From assembly GCA_040768665.1 (NCBI GenBank), contig JAXGMN010000009.1, positions 186,001 to 250,000 on the forward strand: a stretch of 64,000 bases of DNA, given 5' to 3'. A model generated the notes under the pieces. It was not told where the DNA came from and did not search any database. It saw only the letters and a list, made by a program, of their open reading frames with translations. The stretch is from JABWBD01 sp040768665 (GTDB taxonomy: Bacteria > Planctomycetota > Planctomycetia > Pirellulales > Thermoguttaceae). Each line of letters begins with the position of its first letter. The stretch's first letter is position 1. A program made the position numbers and the translations under genes. Of this stretch, positions 1-8,365 are shown piece by piece.

Positions 1-301
1 CGGCCAATGCCCATTGGGCGGCTCCGGTCTTCATGTGGATAAACGGCGCCCGCGCGGTCAGCATGACGCCGAAAACAAGCACGACGACCGTCCCGCCGAC
101 ATAGATCAACAACTGCAACGCGCCGAGGAAGTCGGCCCCGGCCAGGAAGAACAGCCCGGCCACGCCTCCCAGCGCCAGGACCAGGTAGAACGCCATGCGA
201 ACGACATTGCTGGTGAACAGCATCGCCAGCGCAAACGTGCAGGCAACCAGTGCGAACAGCAGGAAGAAGAACGAGTGCCAGTTGATCGCCGCGGCGTCCA
301 C
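1..301 (-). CDS. nuoJ: NADH-quinone oxidoreductase subunit J (partial, C-terminus beyond window)
   Basis: This is a membrane subunit of respiratory complex I, part of the antiporter-like arm that links quinone reduction to ion pumping. I translated the minus strand from a GTG at position 301. The product starts VDAAAINWHSFFF and runs through three hydrophobic segments with the NuoJ-type stretch LLIYVGGTVVVLVFGVML near residues 70-87. The GTG lies 2 bases after the nuoH stop, so the two genes are probably translationally coupled. The gene runs off the left edge of the window, and only about 100 residues are visible. Identity is secure because of the motif and the position directly after nuoH. 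Confidence 0.9.
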   Translation of the reverse strand, partial: MDAAAINWHSFFFLLFALVACTFALAMLFTSNVVRMAFYLVLALGGVAGLFFLAGADFLGALQLLIYVGGTVVVLVFGVMLTARAPFIHMKTGAAQWALA

Positions 302-303
302 GT

Positions 304-1476
304 TCAAATCCCTCCCTTCCCGTCCAGGGCGGCAACTGCCGCCGGAGTCTCCGCGGCGGCCGCCGGCATCAGCCGGGCGAAGACCCCGCCGGGAAACGCG
401 TAGAGCCAGAGCATTGCTCCCAGGAACATGGCCGCCGCCAGCGGAATACAGTACTTCAGGCAGGTGGTCAGCACCTGGTCGATCCTCAGCCGTGGAAGCG
501 ACCAGCGGGTCCAGATCATCACGGTCACGCCCAAGAAGCCTTTGGCGATCAGGTTCAGCATGCCGAGGAAATTCCCGAACCACTCGGCCACGGGGCCGTT
601 GTCCGCCGTCAGGCCGATCATCGTCGCTACGGGGATCGGCCCGTTCCAGCCTCCGAAGAAGAGGATCGCTGCCAGGCAGCTCACGGCGAACATCGAGGTG
701 TACTCCGCCATGAAGAACACGCTCCAGCGGAAACCTGAATACTCAGTCATGAAGCCTGCCACCAGTTCGCTTTCGGCCTCCGGCAAGTCGAACGGCGCCC
801 GGTTCACGCTCGCCACCGCGCAGGTGAAGAAGATCCAGAACGTTACGAACGTGAACGGATCGTGAAACACCAACCACTGCCAGAACCAGCCGCTCTGCAT
901 GCGGCCGATTTCGACCAGGTCCATCGTGCCCGCGATCATCACCGGGACGACCACGCAGATCGCCAGCGGCACCTCGTAGCTCACCACCTGGGCCGCCTCG
1001 CGCATTGCTCCGAACAGCGACCACTTCGACCCCGAGGCATATCCGGCCAGGACAACGCCAAGCACCTCCAGCCCCGCCACGGCGAGGATGAAGAACACTG
1101 CCACGTTCAGCCTCAGGGCAACCCATCCGTCGGCAAACGGGATCGCCAGGAAGACCGAGAAAGCCGCCATGAAACTGATGTAGGGCGCTGCGCGGAAAAG
1201 CAGTCCGTCCGCATCTGCCGGAATGATGTCCTCTTTGGCGATCAGCTTGATGCCGTCGGCCAGCGACTGGAGCCAGCCGAACCGTCCGCCGACCCGACTG
1301 GGGCCGAGCCGATCCTGCAGTCGCCCGGCGATCTTTCGTTCCATCCAGATAAAGACGGCGGCGGCGGTCAGGATCAGCGCCAACAGCAGCCCAGCCTGCA
1401 CGAGCGCTACCAGTGTGTAAGCGACCCATTGCCGCTGCGGATCGAGATAGCCTGCCAGATAGTCTGCCACTTCCAA
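304..1476 (-). CDS. nuoH: NADH-quinone oxidoreductase subunit H
   Basis: NuoH is the membrane subunit of complex I that forms much of the quinone-binding chamber next to NuoD and NuoB. The 390-residue product has about eight hydrophobic segments. It carries the family hallmark near residues 44-60 (WMERKIAGRLQDRLGPSRVG) followed by GWLQSLADGIKL and KEDIIPADAD. Later conserved parts include the ESELVAGFMTEYSG segment and a C-terminal WTRWSLPRLRIDQ motif. Its length fits the family. It follows nuoD after a 30-base gap and is followed 2 bases later by nuoJ. No nuoE, nuoF or nuoG lies between nuoD and nuoH, unlike the enterobacterial order. Confidence 0.96.
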   Translation of the reverse strand: MEVADYLAGYLDPQRQWVAYTLVALVQAGLLLALILTAAAVFIWMERKIAGRLQDRLGPSRVGGRFGWLQSLADGIKLIAKEDIIPADADGLLFRAAPYISFMAAFSVFLAIPFADGWVALRLNVAVFFILAVAGLEVLGVVLAGYASGSKWSLFGAMREAAQVVSYEVPLAICVVVPVMIAGTMDLVEIGRMQSGWFWQWLVFHDPFTFVTFWIFFTCAVASVNRAPFDLPEAESELVAGFMTEYSGFRWSVFFMAEYTSMFAVSCLAAILFFGGWNGPIPVATMIGLTADNGPVAEWFGNFLGMLNLIAKGFLGVTVMIWTRWSLPRLRIDQVLTTCLKYCIPLAAAMFLGAMLWLYAFPGGVFARLMPAAAAETPAAVAALDGKGGI

Positions 1477-1506
1477 GTCGTCCTTCGTCTACCTCGCTTC
1501 GACTGC

Positions 1507-2715
1507 CTACCGGTCCACCTCTCCAAGCACGATATCCAGCGAACCAACGACCGCCGGAACATCGGCCACCATGCACCCTCGGCACAGTTCCGGCAAGACC
1601 GACAGATGGCAGTAGCAACTGCTCCGCGCGCGAGCCCGCCAGGGAATCGCCGTGCCGTTGCCAATGACCATGAAGCCCATCTGTCCCTTCGGGGCTTCGG
1701 TCTCCAGATAAATTCCACCGCTGGGCAACTTCTGCAAGAGCTTCACCGGTTCCCCGACGGAGCCCGTGTCCTGCCGGTACCGCTCAATCGCCTGTCGGAG
1801 GATTCGCATCGACTGGACCACTTCGAGCATGCGGACGAAGAACCGGTGCCACGAATCACCGACGACGGCTTCCCGCGGCACCGGCGGGTAGTTTTCTCCG
1901 TGTGGATAGCGGCCCTCGGCGTCGGGCGCGATCACGTCGAACTGATAGCCCCTGTAAAGGGCGCTATACCGCGGTTCACCGTCCCGGCGGAGGTCCCAGT
2001 CGACGGCGCTTGCCCGCAACACCGGACCGGTGCACCCGTAGTCGATCGCCATCTCGCGCGTCAGCACCCCGATCCCGGCACAGCGGCGGATAAAGATGGC
2101 GTTGCTGGTGAGCACGGCATGCAATTCCGCAATAACCGGATCGAACTCATGGAGAAACTGCTCGCACTTCTCGAGCCATCCCGGCGGCAAGTCGGCCATC
2201 ACCCCGCCCACGGTGATGTAGCTATACGTCAACCGCGCGCCGCAAACCCATTCATAAAGATCGAGGATCTTCTCCCGCTCGCGAAAGCAATACATGAAGG
2301 GCGTAAAACTGCCGAGGTCCAGCCCATAGGTGCCGGCCGCCACCAGGTGGCTTGCGATCCGCCCCAATTCGGCCATGATCACACGGATGGTGTCGGCCTT
2401 CGTCGTAACCTCGTGGCCGAGCAGTTTCTCGACCGCCATGGCCCAGCCCAGGTTCATATTCATTCCGGCGAGGTAATCCATCCGGTCCGTGTACGGGATC
2501 CATTGGCGAGGCGAGACGTTTTCGCCGATCTTCTCCGCGCAGCGGTGCAGGTAGCCGACGTGCGGTCGGAGCTCCGAGACGATTTCGCCGTCGGTCCGCA
2601 GCACCAGCCGCAACACTCCGTGGGTGCTGGGGTGTTGCGGCCCCATGTTCACGAGCATCTCATCCGTCAAGACGTCGAATTCGACGAGCGAGGGATCGAC
2701 CTTTTCCATAACCAT
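1507..2715 (-). CDS. nuoD: NADH-quinone oxidoreductase subunit D (49 kDa subunit)
   Basis: NuoD is the quinone-reaction subunit of the peripheral arm and descends from the large subunit of NiFe hydrogenases. The 402-residue product starts MVMEKVDPSL and has the conserved NMGPQHPSTHGVLRL motif near residue 22, then HVGYLHRCAEKI and YLAGMNMNLGW. It ends with the family signature VVGSLDIVLGEVDR. I chose the ATG at 2715 because a GGGGGAG ribosome-binding sequence precedes it and it sits just after the nuoC stop at 2720. A longer in-frame reading to 2838 would run back through nuoC and is rejected. NuoC and NuoD are separate polypeptides here, not fused. Confidence 0.96.
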   Translation of the reverse strand: MVMEKVDPSLVEFDVLTDEMLVNMGPQHPSTHGVLRLVLRTDGEIVSELRPHVGYLHRCAEKIGENVSPRQWIPYTDRMDYLAGMNMNLGWAMAVEKLLGHEVTTKADTIRVIMAELGRIASHLVAAGTYGLDLGSFTPFMYCFREREKILDLYEWVCGARLTYSYITVGGVMADLPPGWLEKCEQFLHEFDPVIAELHAVLTSNAIFIRRCAGIGVLTREMAIDYGCTGPVLRASAVDWDLRRDGEPRYSALYRGYQFDVIAPDAEGRYPHGENYPPVPREAVVGDSWHRFFVRMLEVVQSMRILRQAIERYRQDTGSVGEPVKLLQKLPSGGIYLETEAPKGQMGFMVIGNGTAIPWRARARSSCYCHLSVLPELCRGCMVADVPAVVGSLDIVLGEVDR

Positions 2716-2719
2716 CGGT

Positions 2720-3250
2720 CTATCTCCCCCGAATCCCGTGATATTCCAGCGGCATCTCGTAGTCCTTGCGCAACGGATGCCCCACCCAGTCCTCGGGGCA
2801 AAGAATCCTGCGCAAATCCCAGTGGCCAACGAAGACAACGCCGGACAGGTCGTAGACTTCCCGCTCGTGCCAGTCCGCGCCGCTCCACACGCCGGTCACG
2901 CTGGGAACTTCAGGCAATCGGCCTGCCACGCCGTCCTTCCATCGGGGCAAGATCACCTTGAGAACCAGACGGGCCTTGTGCGGCAAACTCGTCAGGTGAT
3001 AGAGCACCTCGAAGTGCGGCTCCCACGTAATCTTGGCGGCCTTCTTCGGATCGGGCTCGAAATAGTCGACTCCGCTGATGCAGTTCAGCATGTCGAACCG
3101 AAGCTCCGGTTCGTCCCGCAGAAAGCGGCAAACCTCGACGAGAATTCCCGGCGCGACCTCGATCCACGGATCGCCCGCTTCAGCCTGGCCGGACGTGACC
3201 TGATCGCCAAACTCCTGCTGGAGGTACTGAAGTACCGTCGACGTGTCCAT
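2720..3250 (-). CDS. nuoC: NADH-quinone oxidoreductase subunit C (30 kDa subunit)
   Basis: NuoC is a soluble subunit of the complex I peripheral arm that packs against NuoD. The product (176 residues from the ATG at 3250) has the diagnostic ERE-type segment (GADWHEREVYDLSGV) and the C-terminal RRILCPEDWVGHPLRKDYEMP motif region. The nuoA stop and the nuoC ATG share one base (TGATG), so translation is probably coupled. A GTG at 3253, one codon upstream, is an alternative start. nuoB normally sits between nuoA and nuoC. Here there is no room for it, which is the main oddity of the locus. Confidence 0.95.
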   Translation of the reverse strand: MDTSTVLQYLQQEFGDQVTSGQAEAGDPWIEVAPGILVEVCRFLRDEPELRFDMLNCISGVDYFEPDPKKAAKITWEPHFEVLYHLTSLPHKARLVLKVILPRWKDGVAGRLPEVPSVTGVWSGADWHEREVYDLSGVVFVGHWDLRRILCPEDWVGHPLRKDYEMPLEYHGIRGR

Positions 3251-3942
3251 CACGCACCACCCCGCGGAAAAGTCTCAGCCATTTCGCGACTGCCCGTCAA
3301 CGACAAACCCCGGCCGCGCAGGGCGGCCTCGCGCGCGGCCGGACGCGAGGGCGCGCGGACCCAATCCAGGTCACCTTGCTTCCACACATAGGCGAATCCG
3401 AGCATCAACACGGCGAAGAATACGGCGATATCCAACATTGCGGCCAGCGCCAAGCTGCGAGCGGATTCACGGATCTCTCCGGCAGCGTCCACGGCGCTTG
3501 TGGCACCGGCCGGAACCGTCGGTTCGACAATACCCAGCCCCCGAAGCGTCCGGGCCGCAACGGGCGCCGGCAGGACCACCCCCTCGGCAGCCTGCTCCGC
3601 CGCAAGAACCGCCGGGTTCGTCAGGTCGACCGCCTTGCCGAAGACGGTCGCCCAAGGAAAGAAGAACGCTACCTCGACGTCGAAGATGATGAAAACCAAG
3701 GCAACCACGTAGAACCGAAGATCGAACTGCACGAATCCCGGGCCGATCGGCGGCTCGCCGCATTCATAAATTTCAAGCTTGTCGGACGACGGATCCTGGG
3801 TTCGCAGCAACCGACCCAGCAGCAGCGATGCCAGCACAAACAGAAAACCTACCGTGGCAAACAGAGCCAGGTAGGCGACAATCGACGTGGGGCTCATCGG
3901 CGTAGTGGGGCGGACACTCCGGACAGGGATGGGCTTTGCCAA
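3250..3942 (-). CDS. nuoA: NADH-quinone oxidoreductase subunit A, with a long central insertion
   Basis: NuoA is a small membrane subunit at the junction of the complex I arms. The diagnostic NuoA motifs are present: YECGEPP on the loop after the first membrane helix, then FDLRFYVVALVFIIFDVEVAFFFPWA. A third hydrophobic segment comes much later (AAMLDIAVFFAVLMLGFAYVWKQGDLDW). Usual NuoA proteins have about 120-150 residues. This one has 230 from a TTG at 3942 (preceded by AGGTGG), or 215 from the ATG at 3897, because an Ala/Val-rich insertion of about 65 residues lies between the second and third helices. The insertion has none of the cysteines expected of NuoB, so it is not a NuoA-NuoB fusion. 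Confidence 0.93.
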   Translation of the reverse strand: MAKPIPVRSVRPTTPMSPTSIVAYLALFATVGFLFVLASLLLGRLLRTQDPSSDKLEIYECGEPPIGPGFVQFDLRFYVVALVFIIFDVEVAFFFPWATVFGKAVDLTNPAVLAAEQAAEGVVLPAPVAARTLRGLGIVEPTVPAGATSAVDAAGEIRESARSLALAAMLDIAVFFAVLMLGFAYVWKQGDLDWVRAPSRPAAREAALRGRGLSLTGSREMAETFPRGGA

Positions 3943-4097
3943 GCCACCTAGAACGGCTTATTGTACGAGATGATACGCCGTTTGCAAGCGAGCCCAAATG
4001 GCTGGCGGGATTGGGCTTCCTCGCATGAGCCCAGGCGGCTGGCGGGGGCAGAAAGCCCGTTCAGCCTTATGGGGCAACAAGCACCGGTCCCCCACCA

Positions 4098-4565
4098 TCA
4101 GAGGCCCAGCCCATCGCCCTGCCCGAGCATTCCGCCGTCTGCAATGCTGTCGGCGGTGAGAGGCTGCCGGCCTGCGAATCCCGCGTCCAACTCGTGCCAG
4201 TGCAGCACCTCCGGTTCGCCCAGTTTCCAGCACAGGTAGATCAGCCGCCCGTCGAGGACGGCGGGGAAATCGATCAGACCTTCCGTAGCGCTTTTTGGCT
4301 CCACGCCCAAGTCCCTGAGTTCCTGAACGTACTCCTGCAATTGGCGGCTCTGCTTCTCCAGCTCGTCCTCGATCTGAGCGAGCTCCTCCCGGTAGGGATC
4401 TTGCACATCCCGACTGCGGCCCCTGATCAAATAGGCAAGTCGCTCCCGCCTGTCCACCGTGTCACGCGACGTCTCCACGAGATCGCGGACAATAGCCCGG
4501 ATCAGCGGAAGCGCGGCATTCGCCTCCTGAACAGTGAACGTTTTGCGACGTCGGGCATGGACCAT
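4098..4565 (-). CDS. DUF2203 family protein
   Basis: This is a small soluble protein of the DUF2203 family, function unknown. The 155-residue product starts MVHARRRKTFTVQEANAALP, and the TVQEANAALPLI segment is typical of the family. A charged helical region follows (residues about 50-90, likely coiled coil). The C-terminal part has DFPAVLDGRLIYLCWKLGEP and a HWHE motif, also characteristic. The ATG at 4565 has a GGAAAAG ribosome-binding sequence. The gene sits 41 bases after nuoI and about 155 bases before nuoA on the same strand, so it interrupts the complex I cluster. Whether it serves complex I or is just a passenger cannot be told from the sequence. Confidence 0.85.
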   Translation of the reverse strand: MVHARRRKTFTVQEANAALPLIRAIVRDLVETSRDTVDRRERLAYLIRGRSRDVQDPYREELAQIEDELEKQSRQLQEYVQELRDLGVEPKSATEGLIDFPAVLDGRLIYLCWKLGEPEVLHWHELDAGFAGRQPLTADSIADGGMLGQGDGLGL

Positions 4566-4606
4566 GAGAGTCTTTTCCTTACCGGGTGATTGGGCTAGAT
4601 CCTCAC

Positions 4607-5167
4607 CTATTGGTTGGGGCCGCCATGGACCGGCTTGGTAATCACCTTGGATTGCGACACGACCGTCGGATTCAGGGAAGACCGGCCCCAAGCTACCTCT
4701 AGCGGAAGTTTGGCAAAATCCACCAGGCATCCGTCACGACTATAGCAGCTCAGGTCGTGCGTTGCTCCCATGAAAATGCAGTCGACCGGGCATGACTCGG
4801 TGCACAAGGCGCAGAACATGCACTTCGTGTAATCGATGACGAAGCTGTTCACAGAAAAGCCCTTGCGCCCTTCGACGCGGGCTTTTCCGATGTAGATGCA
4901 ATCCACGGGACAGTCGCGTGCGCATCGCTCGCAGGCAATGCATGTCGTCAGGTCGAAACGGTGAAAGCCCCGGTACCGCGACGTGACAGGGGCAGGCAAT
5001 TCGGGGTACTCAAAGTGCTCCGTGAACGTTTTCCGCTCGCGATCATAGGTGCGAAACCAATACCGGAGCGTCACGAACATCGCGTTGGCTACCGTGAGCA
5101 CCGCAACGAAAATATTGCGGAACCAACTTGAAATCGCTTGCCACACCTCGCCAGTCCAGCTAATCAT
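4607..5167 (-). CDS. nuoI: NADH-quinone oxidoreductase subunit I (two 4Fe-4S clusters)
   Basis: NuoI is the ferredoxin-like subunit that passes electrons towards the quinone site. The 186-residue product has an amphipathic/hydrophobic N-terminus (residues about 10-38) and two CxxCxxCxxxCP motifs: C76/C79/C82/C86 (CIACERCARDCP) and C116/C119/C122/C126 (CMFCALCTESCP). It is the first gene of the visible complex I cluster on the minus strand. In most genomes nuoI lies after nuoH, so its displacement upstream of nuoA is unusual. The family call is secure because of spacing, length and the PVDCIYIGKARVEGRKGF segment. Confidence 0.95.
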   Translation of the reverse strand: MISWTGEVWQAISSWFRNIFVAVLTVANAMFVTLRYWFRTYDRERKTFTEHFEYPELPAPVTSRYRGFHRFDLTTCIACERCARDCPVDCIYIGKARVEGRKGFSVNSFVIDYTKCMFCALCTESCPVDCIFMGATHDLSCYSRDGCLVDFAKLPLEVAWGRSSLNPTVVSQSKVITKPVHGGPNQ

Positions 5168-5848
5168 CGATATGAAACATCCTCTCGGGAGCCGGTTTCC
5201 GGACCGCTAATGGCGGTTCTTTTCCGCCTCGACCAACGCTCTGCAACGAATTATAGGGCCGTGGCCCAAGCTCACAAGCGACGAAGGAGTCGCTTGCAGC
5301 CCATGCCGCATCCACTCTGTTCATGATCAAGCGACTCGTGCGTCCTGTCAAGCAAAGGGAAAGATCTTGAGGAGTTTGAAATGCGAGTTTGGTTGAGTGC
5401 TACGCCAACCTCAGGATTGCTTTATGGCTGCTCCGCTGGAAAGTGTTCGTGCGAACACCAAAGAAGCTCCCGCAGAACCTCCCCTGAAAGATGGCCATAT
5501 ACCGGCTGACCGACTAAGCCTGCCTCGGGTGGCCCTGGTCGGAAAACGAAATCTCGAATTCAATTGCAAGCTACTAGGCAGCAATGGGTTCTGTAATCTT
5601 CCCGATGGCAATCGCGCTGGCGGAAACAGGGTGCCTTCGGGGGGCTCAAGTCAGGTTATAACGGTCATAGGCGATGGGGGACCGAAAGCCGGAGGCGAAA
5701 TTGCTTGTGTGGGCGGAGTTTGCTTGACGCCATACGACGCCCAGCGTATGCTGAAACAAAGGCGGTTCCGGTGTGCACGCTCGCCCAGGACCTAATTTCC
5801 GGTCGTGTCCGGTAGCAGAGTCCTGGCAGGAGGGCGAAGGAACATAGG
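5168..5848. other. intergenic region between nuoI and csrA
   Basis: This divergent gap of about 680 bases should hold the promoters of both the complex I cluster and csrA. An open frame at 5397-5795 on the plus strand encodes a low-complexity peptide with no recognisable family, so I do not call it a gene. I see no RNA gene or transposon here. Confidence 0.5.
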
Positions 5849-6073
5849 ATGTTGGTGCTATCACGCAAAAAAAACGAGAGTATTGTCATCAACGATGACA
5901 TTACCATCGTGGTTGTCGAAATTCGCGGGGACAAGGTCCGCCTCGGGGTAGAGGCCCCGAAGGAGGTACCGGTTCACCGGCGCGAGGTATTCGACGCAAT
6001 CCGCCGCAATGAGGCAGCCGCCGGGAAGAATCCGGAAAAGACCGACGCAGCCAATACCGCCGGCGATCCCTAA
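5849..6073 (+). CDS. csrA: carbon storage regulator CsrA
   Basis: CsrA is a small dimeric RNA-binding protein that represses or activates translation by binding GGA motifs near ribosome-binding sites. The 74-residue product begins MLVLSRKKNESIVI and has the conserved IRGDKVRLGVEAPKEVPVHR segment, including the C-terminal RNA-binding arginine of the VHRREV motif. The last 20 or so residues form a polar tail that varies within the family. A GGAGGGCGAAGGA ribosome-binding region precedes the ATG. There is no fliW or flagellar gene next to it, although these often accompany csrA elsewhere. Confidence 0.96.
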   Translation: MLVLSRKKNESIVINDDITIVVVEIRGDKVRLGVEAPKEVPVHRREVFDAIRRNEAAAGKNPEKTDAANTAGDP

Positions 6074-6376
6074 GCCTCGTAATTCCTTGCAGTGCCCCCC
6101 CCTCTGCTGTGTTATTGGCCGGCGCTCTCTCATCGGCGTGGTGAAAGAGGGAAAACCGCATGGAATCGCGGTTTGGGTTGACAGCAGGTGTACCCTGTGT
6201 CGTGAAGTCCGTCCCTTTTCATAGCCCCGCTGTTTGGTGCATCAACAAGATCGAACTCCCGGCACTCAACTACGAATTCGGGCTTAGTCCATGGCCGAAT
6301 TCCAGCTACCCCCTTGACGGCGCAGTCCTCGCGCTTGTATAGATTGGTAGCTTGGCCGTTGCCCGGCCAAGCATTG
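6074..6376. other. intergenic region between csrA and tRNA-Glu
   Basis: About 300 bases without a supported gene. It should contain the tRNA promoter. I see no clear repeat or open frame with family signals. Confidence 0.4.
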
Positions 6377-6450
6377 GGCCCCGTCGTCTAGCCAGGTCAG
6401 GACACAGGCCTTTCAAGCCTGCAACACGGGTTCAAATCCCGTCGGGGTCA
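6377..6450 (+). tRNA. tRNA-Glu (anticodon TTC)
   Basis: A full cloverleaf can be folded. The acceptor stem GGCCCCG pairs with CGGGGTC (one G-U). The D-arm region GTCTAG...GGAC resembles bacterial tRNA-Glu. The anticodon stem CAGGC/GCCTG carries the loop CTTTCAA, with anticodon TTC. The T arm is ACGGG-TTCAAAT-CCCGT. The discriminator base is A, and CCA is not encoded. It lies 20 bases upstream of hemH. Confidence 0.95.
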
Positions 6451-6470
6451 TTTCTGTCCACATTCGGGGG

Positions 6471-7490
6471 ATGCGCGCACTGGTCGAGAATACTCCGTAC
6501 GACGCCCTGCTCTTGGTTTCCTTCGGCGGACCGGATAAGCCGGAAGATGTACTGCCCTTCCTCGAGAACGTGCTGCGAGGGAAAGGGGTACCCCGCGAGC
6601 GGATGCTTGAAGTCGCCGAACATTACAATCTTTTCGGCGGCGTGAGCCCCATCAACGCTCAGAATCGGGCTCTGCTTACCGCACTGATTCACGAGCTAAA
6701 TCAACATGGGCCACAGTTGCCCGTCTATTGGGGGAATCGCAACTGGCATCCCTTGCTTCAGGACACCGTCGGGCAAATGGCCGACGATGGCGTTCGGCAC
6801 GCTCTCGCCCTGGTCACGTCCGCGTTTTCGTCCTACTCGGGCTGCCGGCAGTACCTGGAAGACATCGAACGAGCCCGAAGTGCCGTCGGCCCCGGCGCGC
6901 CGCAGATCGACAAGCTCCGCGTGTTTTACAACCATCCAGGGTTCGTCGAGACGATGACCGAGCGTGTGCAGTTGGCGTTCGACGAGATCCCGCACGACCG
7001 ACGCGACTCGGCTCTGCTCATCTATACCGCTCACAGTCTCCCCATCGCAATGGCCCGCCAGTCCGCGTATGAAGAACAGCTCGGGGAGGCCTGTCGACTC
7101 GTCTCCGAGCGGGTCGGCAGGCAACCATGGCATCTGGCCTACCAAAGCCGGAGCGGCCCTCCTTCGCAGCCCTGGCTGGAGCCCGATGTGGCCGCACTGG
7201 TGAGCCAGTTGCATGAGGCGCAGACGATCCAAGATCTCGTTGTGGTTCCGATCGGATTTCTTTCCGAGCACATGGAAGTCGTCTACGACCTCGACGTGGA
7301 ACTCGCCGGGCTCTGCGAACAAATGGGGATCAACATGGTCCGGTCCGGCCTGGCCGGGTGCCATCCTCGATTCGTGTCGATGATCCGCGAGTTGATCCTC
7401 GAGCGGACCGAGGGCCGGCCGCGACTTGCTTTGGGGCAGCATGGACCAGGCCACGACGTTTGCCCTGCGGGATGCTGCCCGCGTGCGTGA
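6471..7490 (+). CDS. hemH: ferrochelatase
   Basis: This enzyme inserts Fe(II) into a porphyrin at the end of haem synthesis. Whether the substrate is protoporphyrin or coproporphyrin III cannot be decided from the sequence. The 339-residue product has the N-terminal LLVSFGGPDKPEDV motif, the catalytic histidine H188 in YTAHSLP and the conserved glutamate E266 in GFLSEHMEVVYDLD. The C-terminus is cysteine-rich (CPAGCC, residues 331-336), reminiscent of the 2Fe-2S cluster ligands of some ferrochelatases, though cluster binding is only an inference. The gene follows tRNA-Glu directly and is followed by decayed transposase sequence. Confidence 0.93.
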   Translation: MRALVENTPYDALLLVSFGGPDKPEDVLPFLENVLRGKGVPRERMLEVAEHYNLFGGVSPINAQNRALLTALIHELNQHGPQLPVYWGNRNWHPLLQDTVGQMADDGVRHALALVTSAFSSYSGCRQYLEDIERARSAVGPGAPQIDKLRVFYNHPGFVETMTERVQLAFDEIPHDRRDSALLIYTAHSLPIAMARQSAYEEQLGEACRLVSERVGRQPWHLAYQSRSGPPSQPWLEPDVAALVSQLHEAQTIQDLVVVPIGFLSEHMEVVYDLDVELAGLCEQMGINMVRSGLAGCHPRFVSMIRELILERTEGRPRLALGQHGPGHDVCPAGCCPRA

Positions 7491-7555
7491 GGCCAAGCTG
7501 CTATGCAATATCGCTTGCTCGGCAATTCCCGCATCCAAGTTTCTGCTGTTGCATT

Positions 7556-7816
7556 GGGCTGCTGGCCGATCGCGGGCAGCAGCGGACGGTGGTGGCGATC
7601 ATGGACGGCGAAAGCAAGCTTCGCGACCTACAGGAGTTGAAGATCAGCAGGGCGATCGGCATCTTGGACATTTGGCACGTGACCGACCTGAGTCTACGAG
7701 CGATCTACCTCAACGGCGACTGGGATACATTCCATGCCGACCGAATCCAGGCCGAACAGCGTAAACTGTACCCCTACAAGACACGCCTCGACACCACCCT
7801 AGACTGCGCAGCCTAA
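7556..7816 (+). pseudogene. transposase remnant, ISKra4-like
   Basis: A fragment whose translation contains TVVAIMDGESKLRDLQE followed by AIGILDIWHVTDLSLRAIYL. This matches the catalytic region of ISKra4-like (MULE-related) transposases, in which a conserved MDG precedes an ILDxxHV motif. The rest of the transposase is missing on both sides and no inverted repeats are evident. It lies just after hemH and directly before a second, unrelated transposase fragment. I am moderately sure of the family and confident that it is non-functional. Confidence 0.5.
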
Positions 7817-7829
7817 CGCGATCCAGAGG

Positions 7830-8132
7830 TTACAACCAGTTCATTTCGGCATCGACTATCGGCTCACGAAGTGCCGGAAGACCTACCGTGTGGTTGTGGT
7901 GTGGAAGGATCTGGAAGTCACGCGATGTCAACGGAAGTTGTTCGACGACGACTTGTGCTTCTTCTACATTACCAACGATAAGGGAAGTCCGGCGGAGGAA
8001 ATCGTCTTCCGTGCGAACGACGCGTGCGATCAAGAAAACCTGATTCAACAACACAAGAACGGTGTGCACACATTGACCGCGCCGGTAGACAATCTGGTAA
8101 GCAACTGGGCGTACATGGTCATGGCCTCCTGC
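7830..8132 (+). pseudogene. transposase remnant, IS1380 family (C-terminal part)
   Basis: The translation reads FGIDYRLTKCRKTYRVVVV, then FYITNDKGSPAEEIVF, CDQENLIQQHKNGV and APVDNLVSNWAYMVMAS. These are consecutive conserved blocks of the C-terminal half of IS1380-type DDE transposases. The N-terminal half with the first catalytic aspartates is missing, and the frame departs from the family after MVMAS near 8132. It is a decayed insertion sequence next to an ISKra4-like remnant, downstream of tRNA-Glu and hemH. Confidence 0.8.
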
Positions 8133-8365
8133 CCCCAGAAATCGCTCGAGAATGAAACACCCCGCAACCCGAACTTCACACGCGGCAACCCACTGCCGCG
8201 GCGCTCGAAATCTGCGCCGATCGTCGCGCGCAAATCGGGCCATTTTTCGCCGCAGCCTACGCTTGTTTAAGGACTAGGGGCATCAACGGCTGCCATCGGA
8301 CGCCTGTCTAAGCGGCGACGGTGGCCGAATCAGGTGAATCGACCGTCTGGACGCCCTGAACGCGA

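Noticed and set aside
2910..3167. Open frames on the other strand or frame within the complex I genes
   Set aside because: They are by-products of high GC content; the nuo genes in the real frames explain the sequence, and none of the others has a family signal.
3250..3942. NuoA extension as a hidden NuoB
   Set aside because: The extra residues have no cysteines and sit between two membrane helices, unlike the soluble Fe-S protein NuoB.
5397..5795. Open frame of 132 codons upstream of csrA
   Set aside because: It has no recognisable family, no ribosome-binding site and lies in a region expected to hold promoters.
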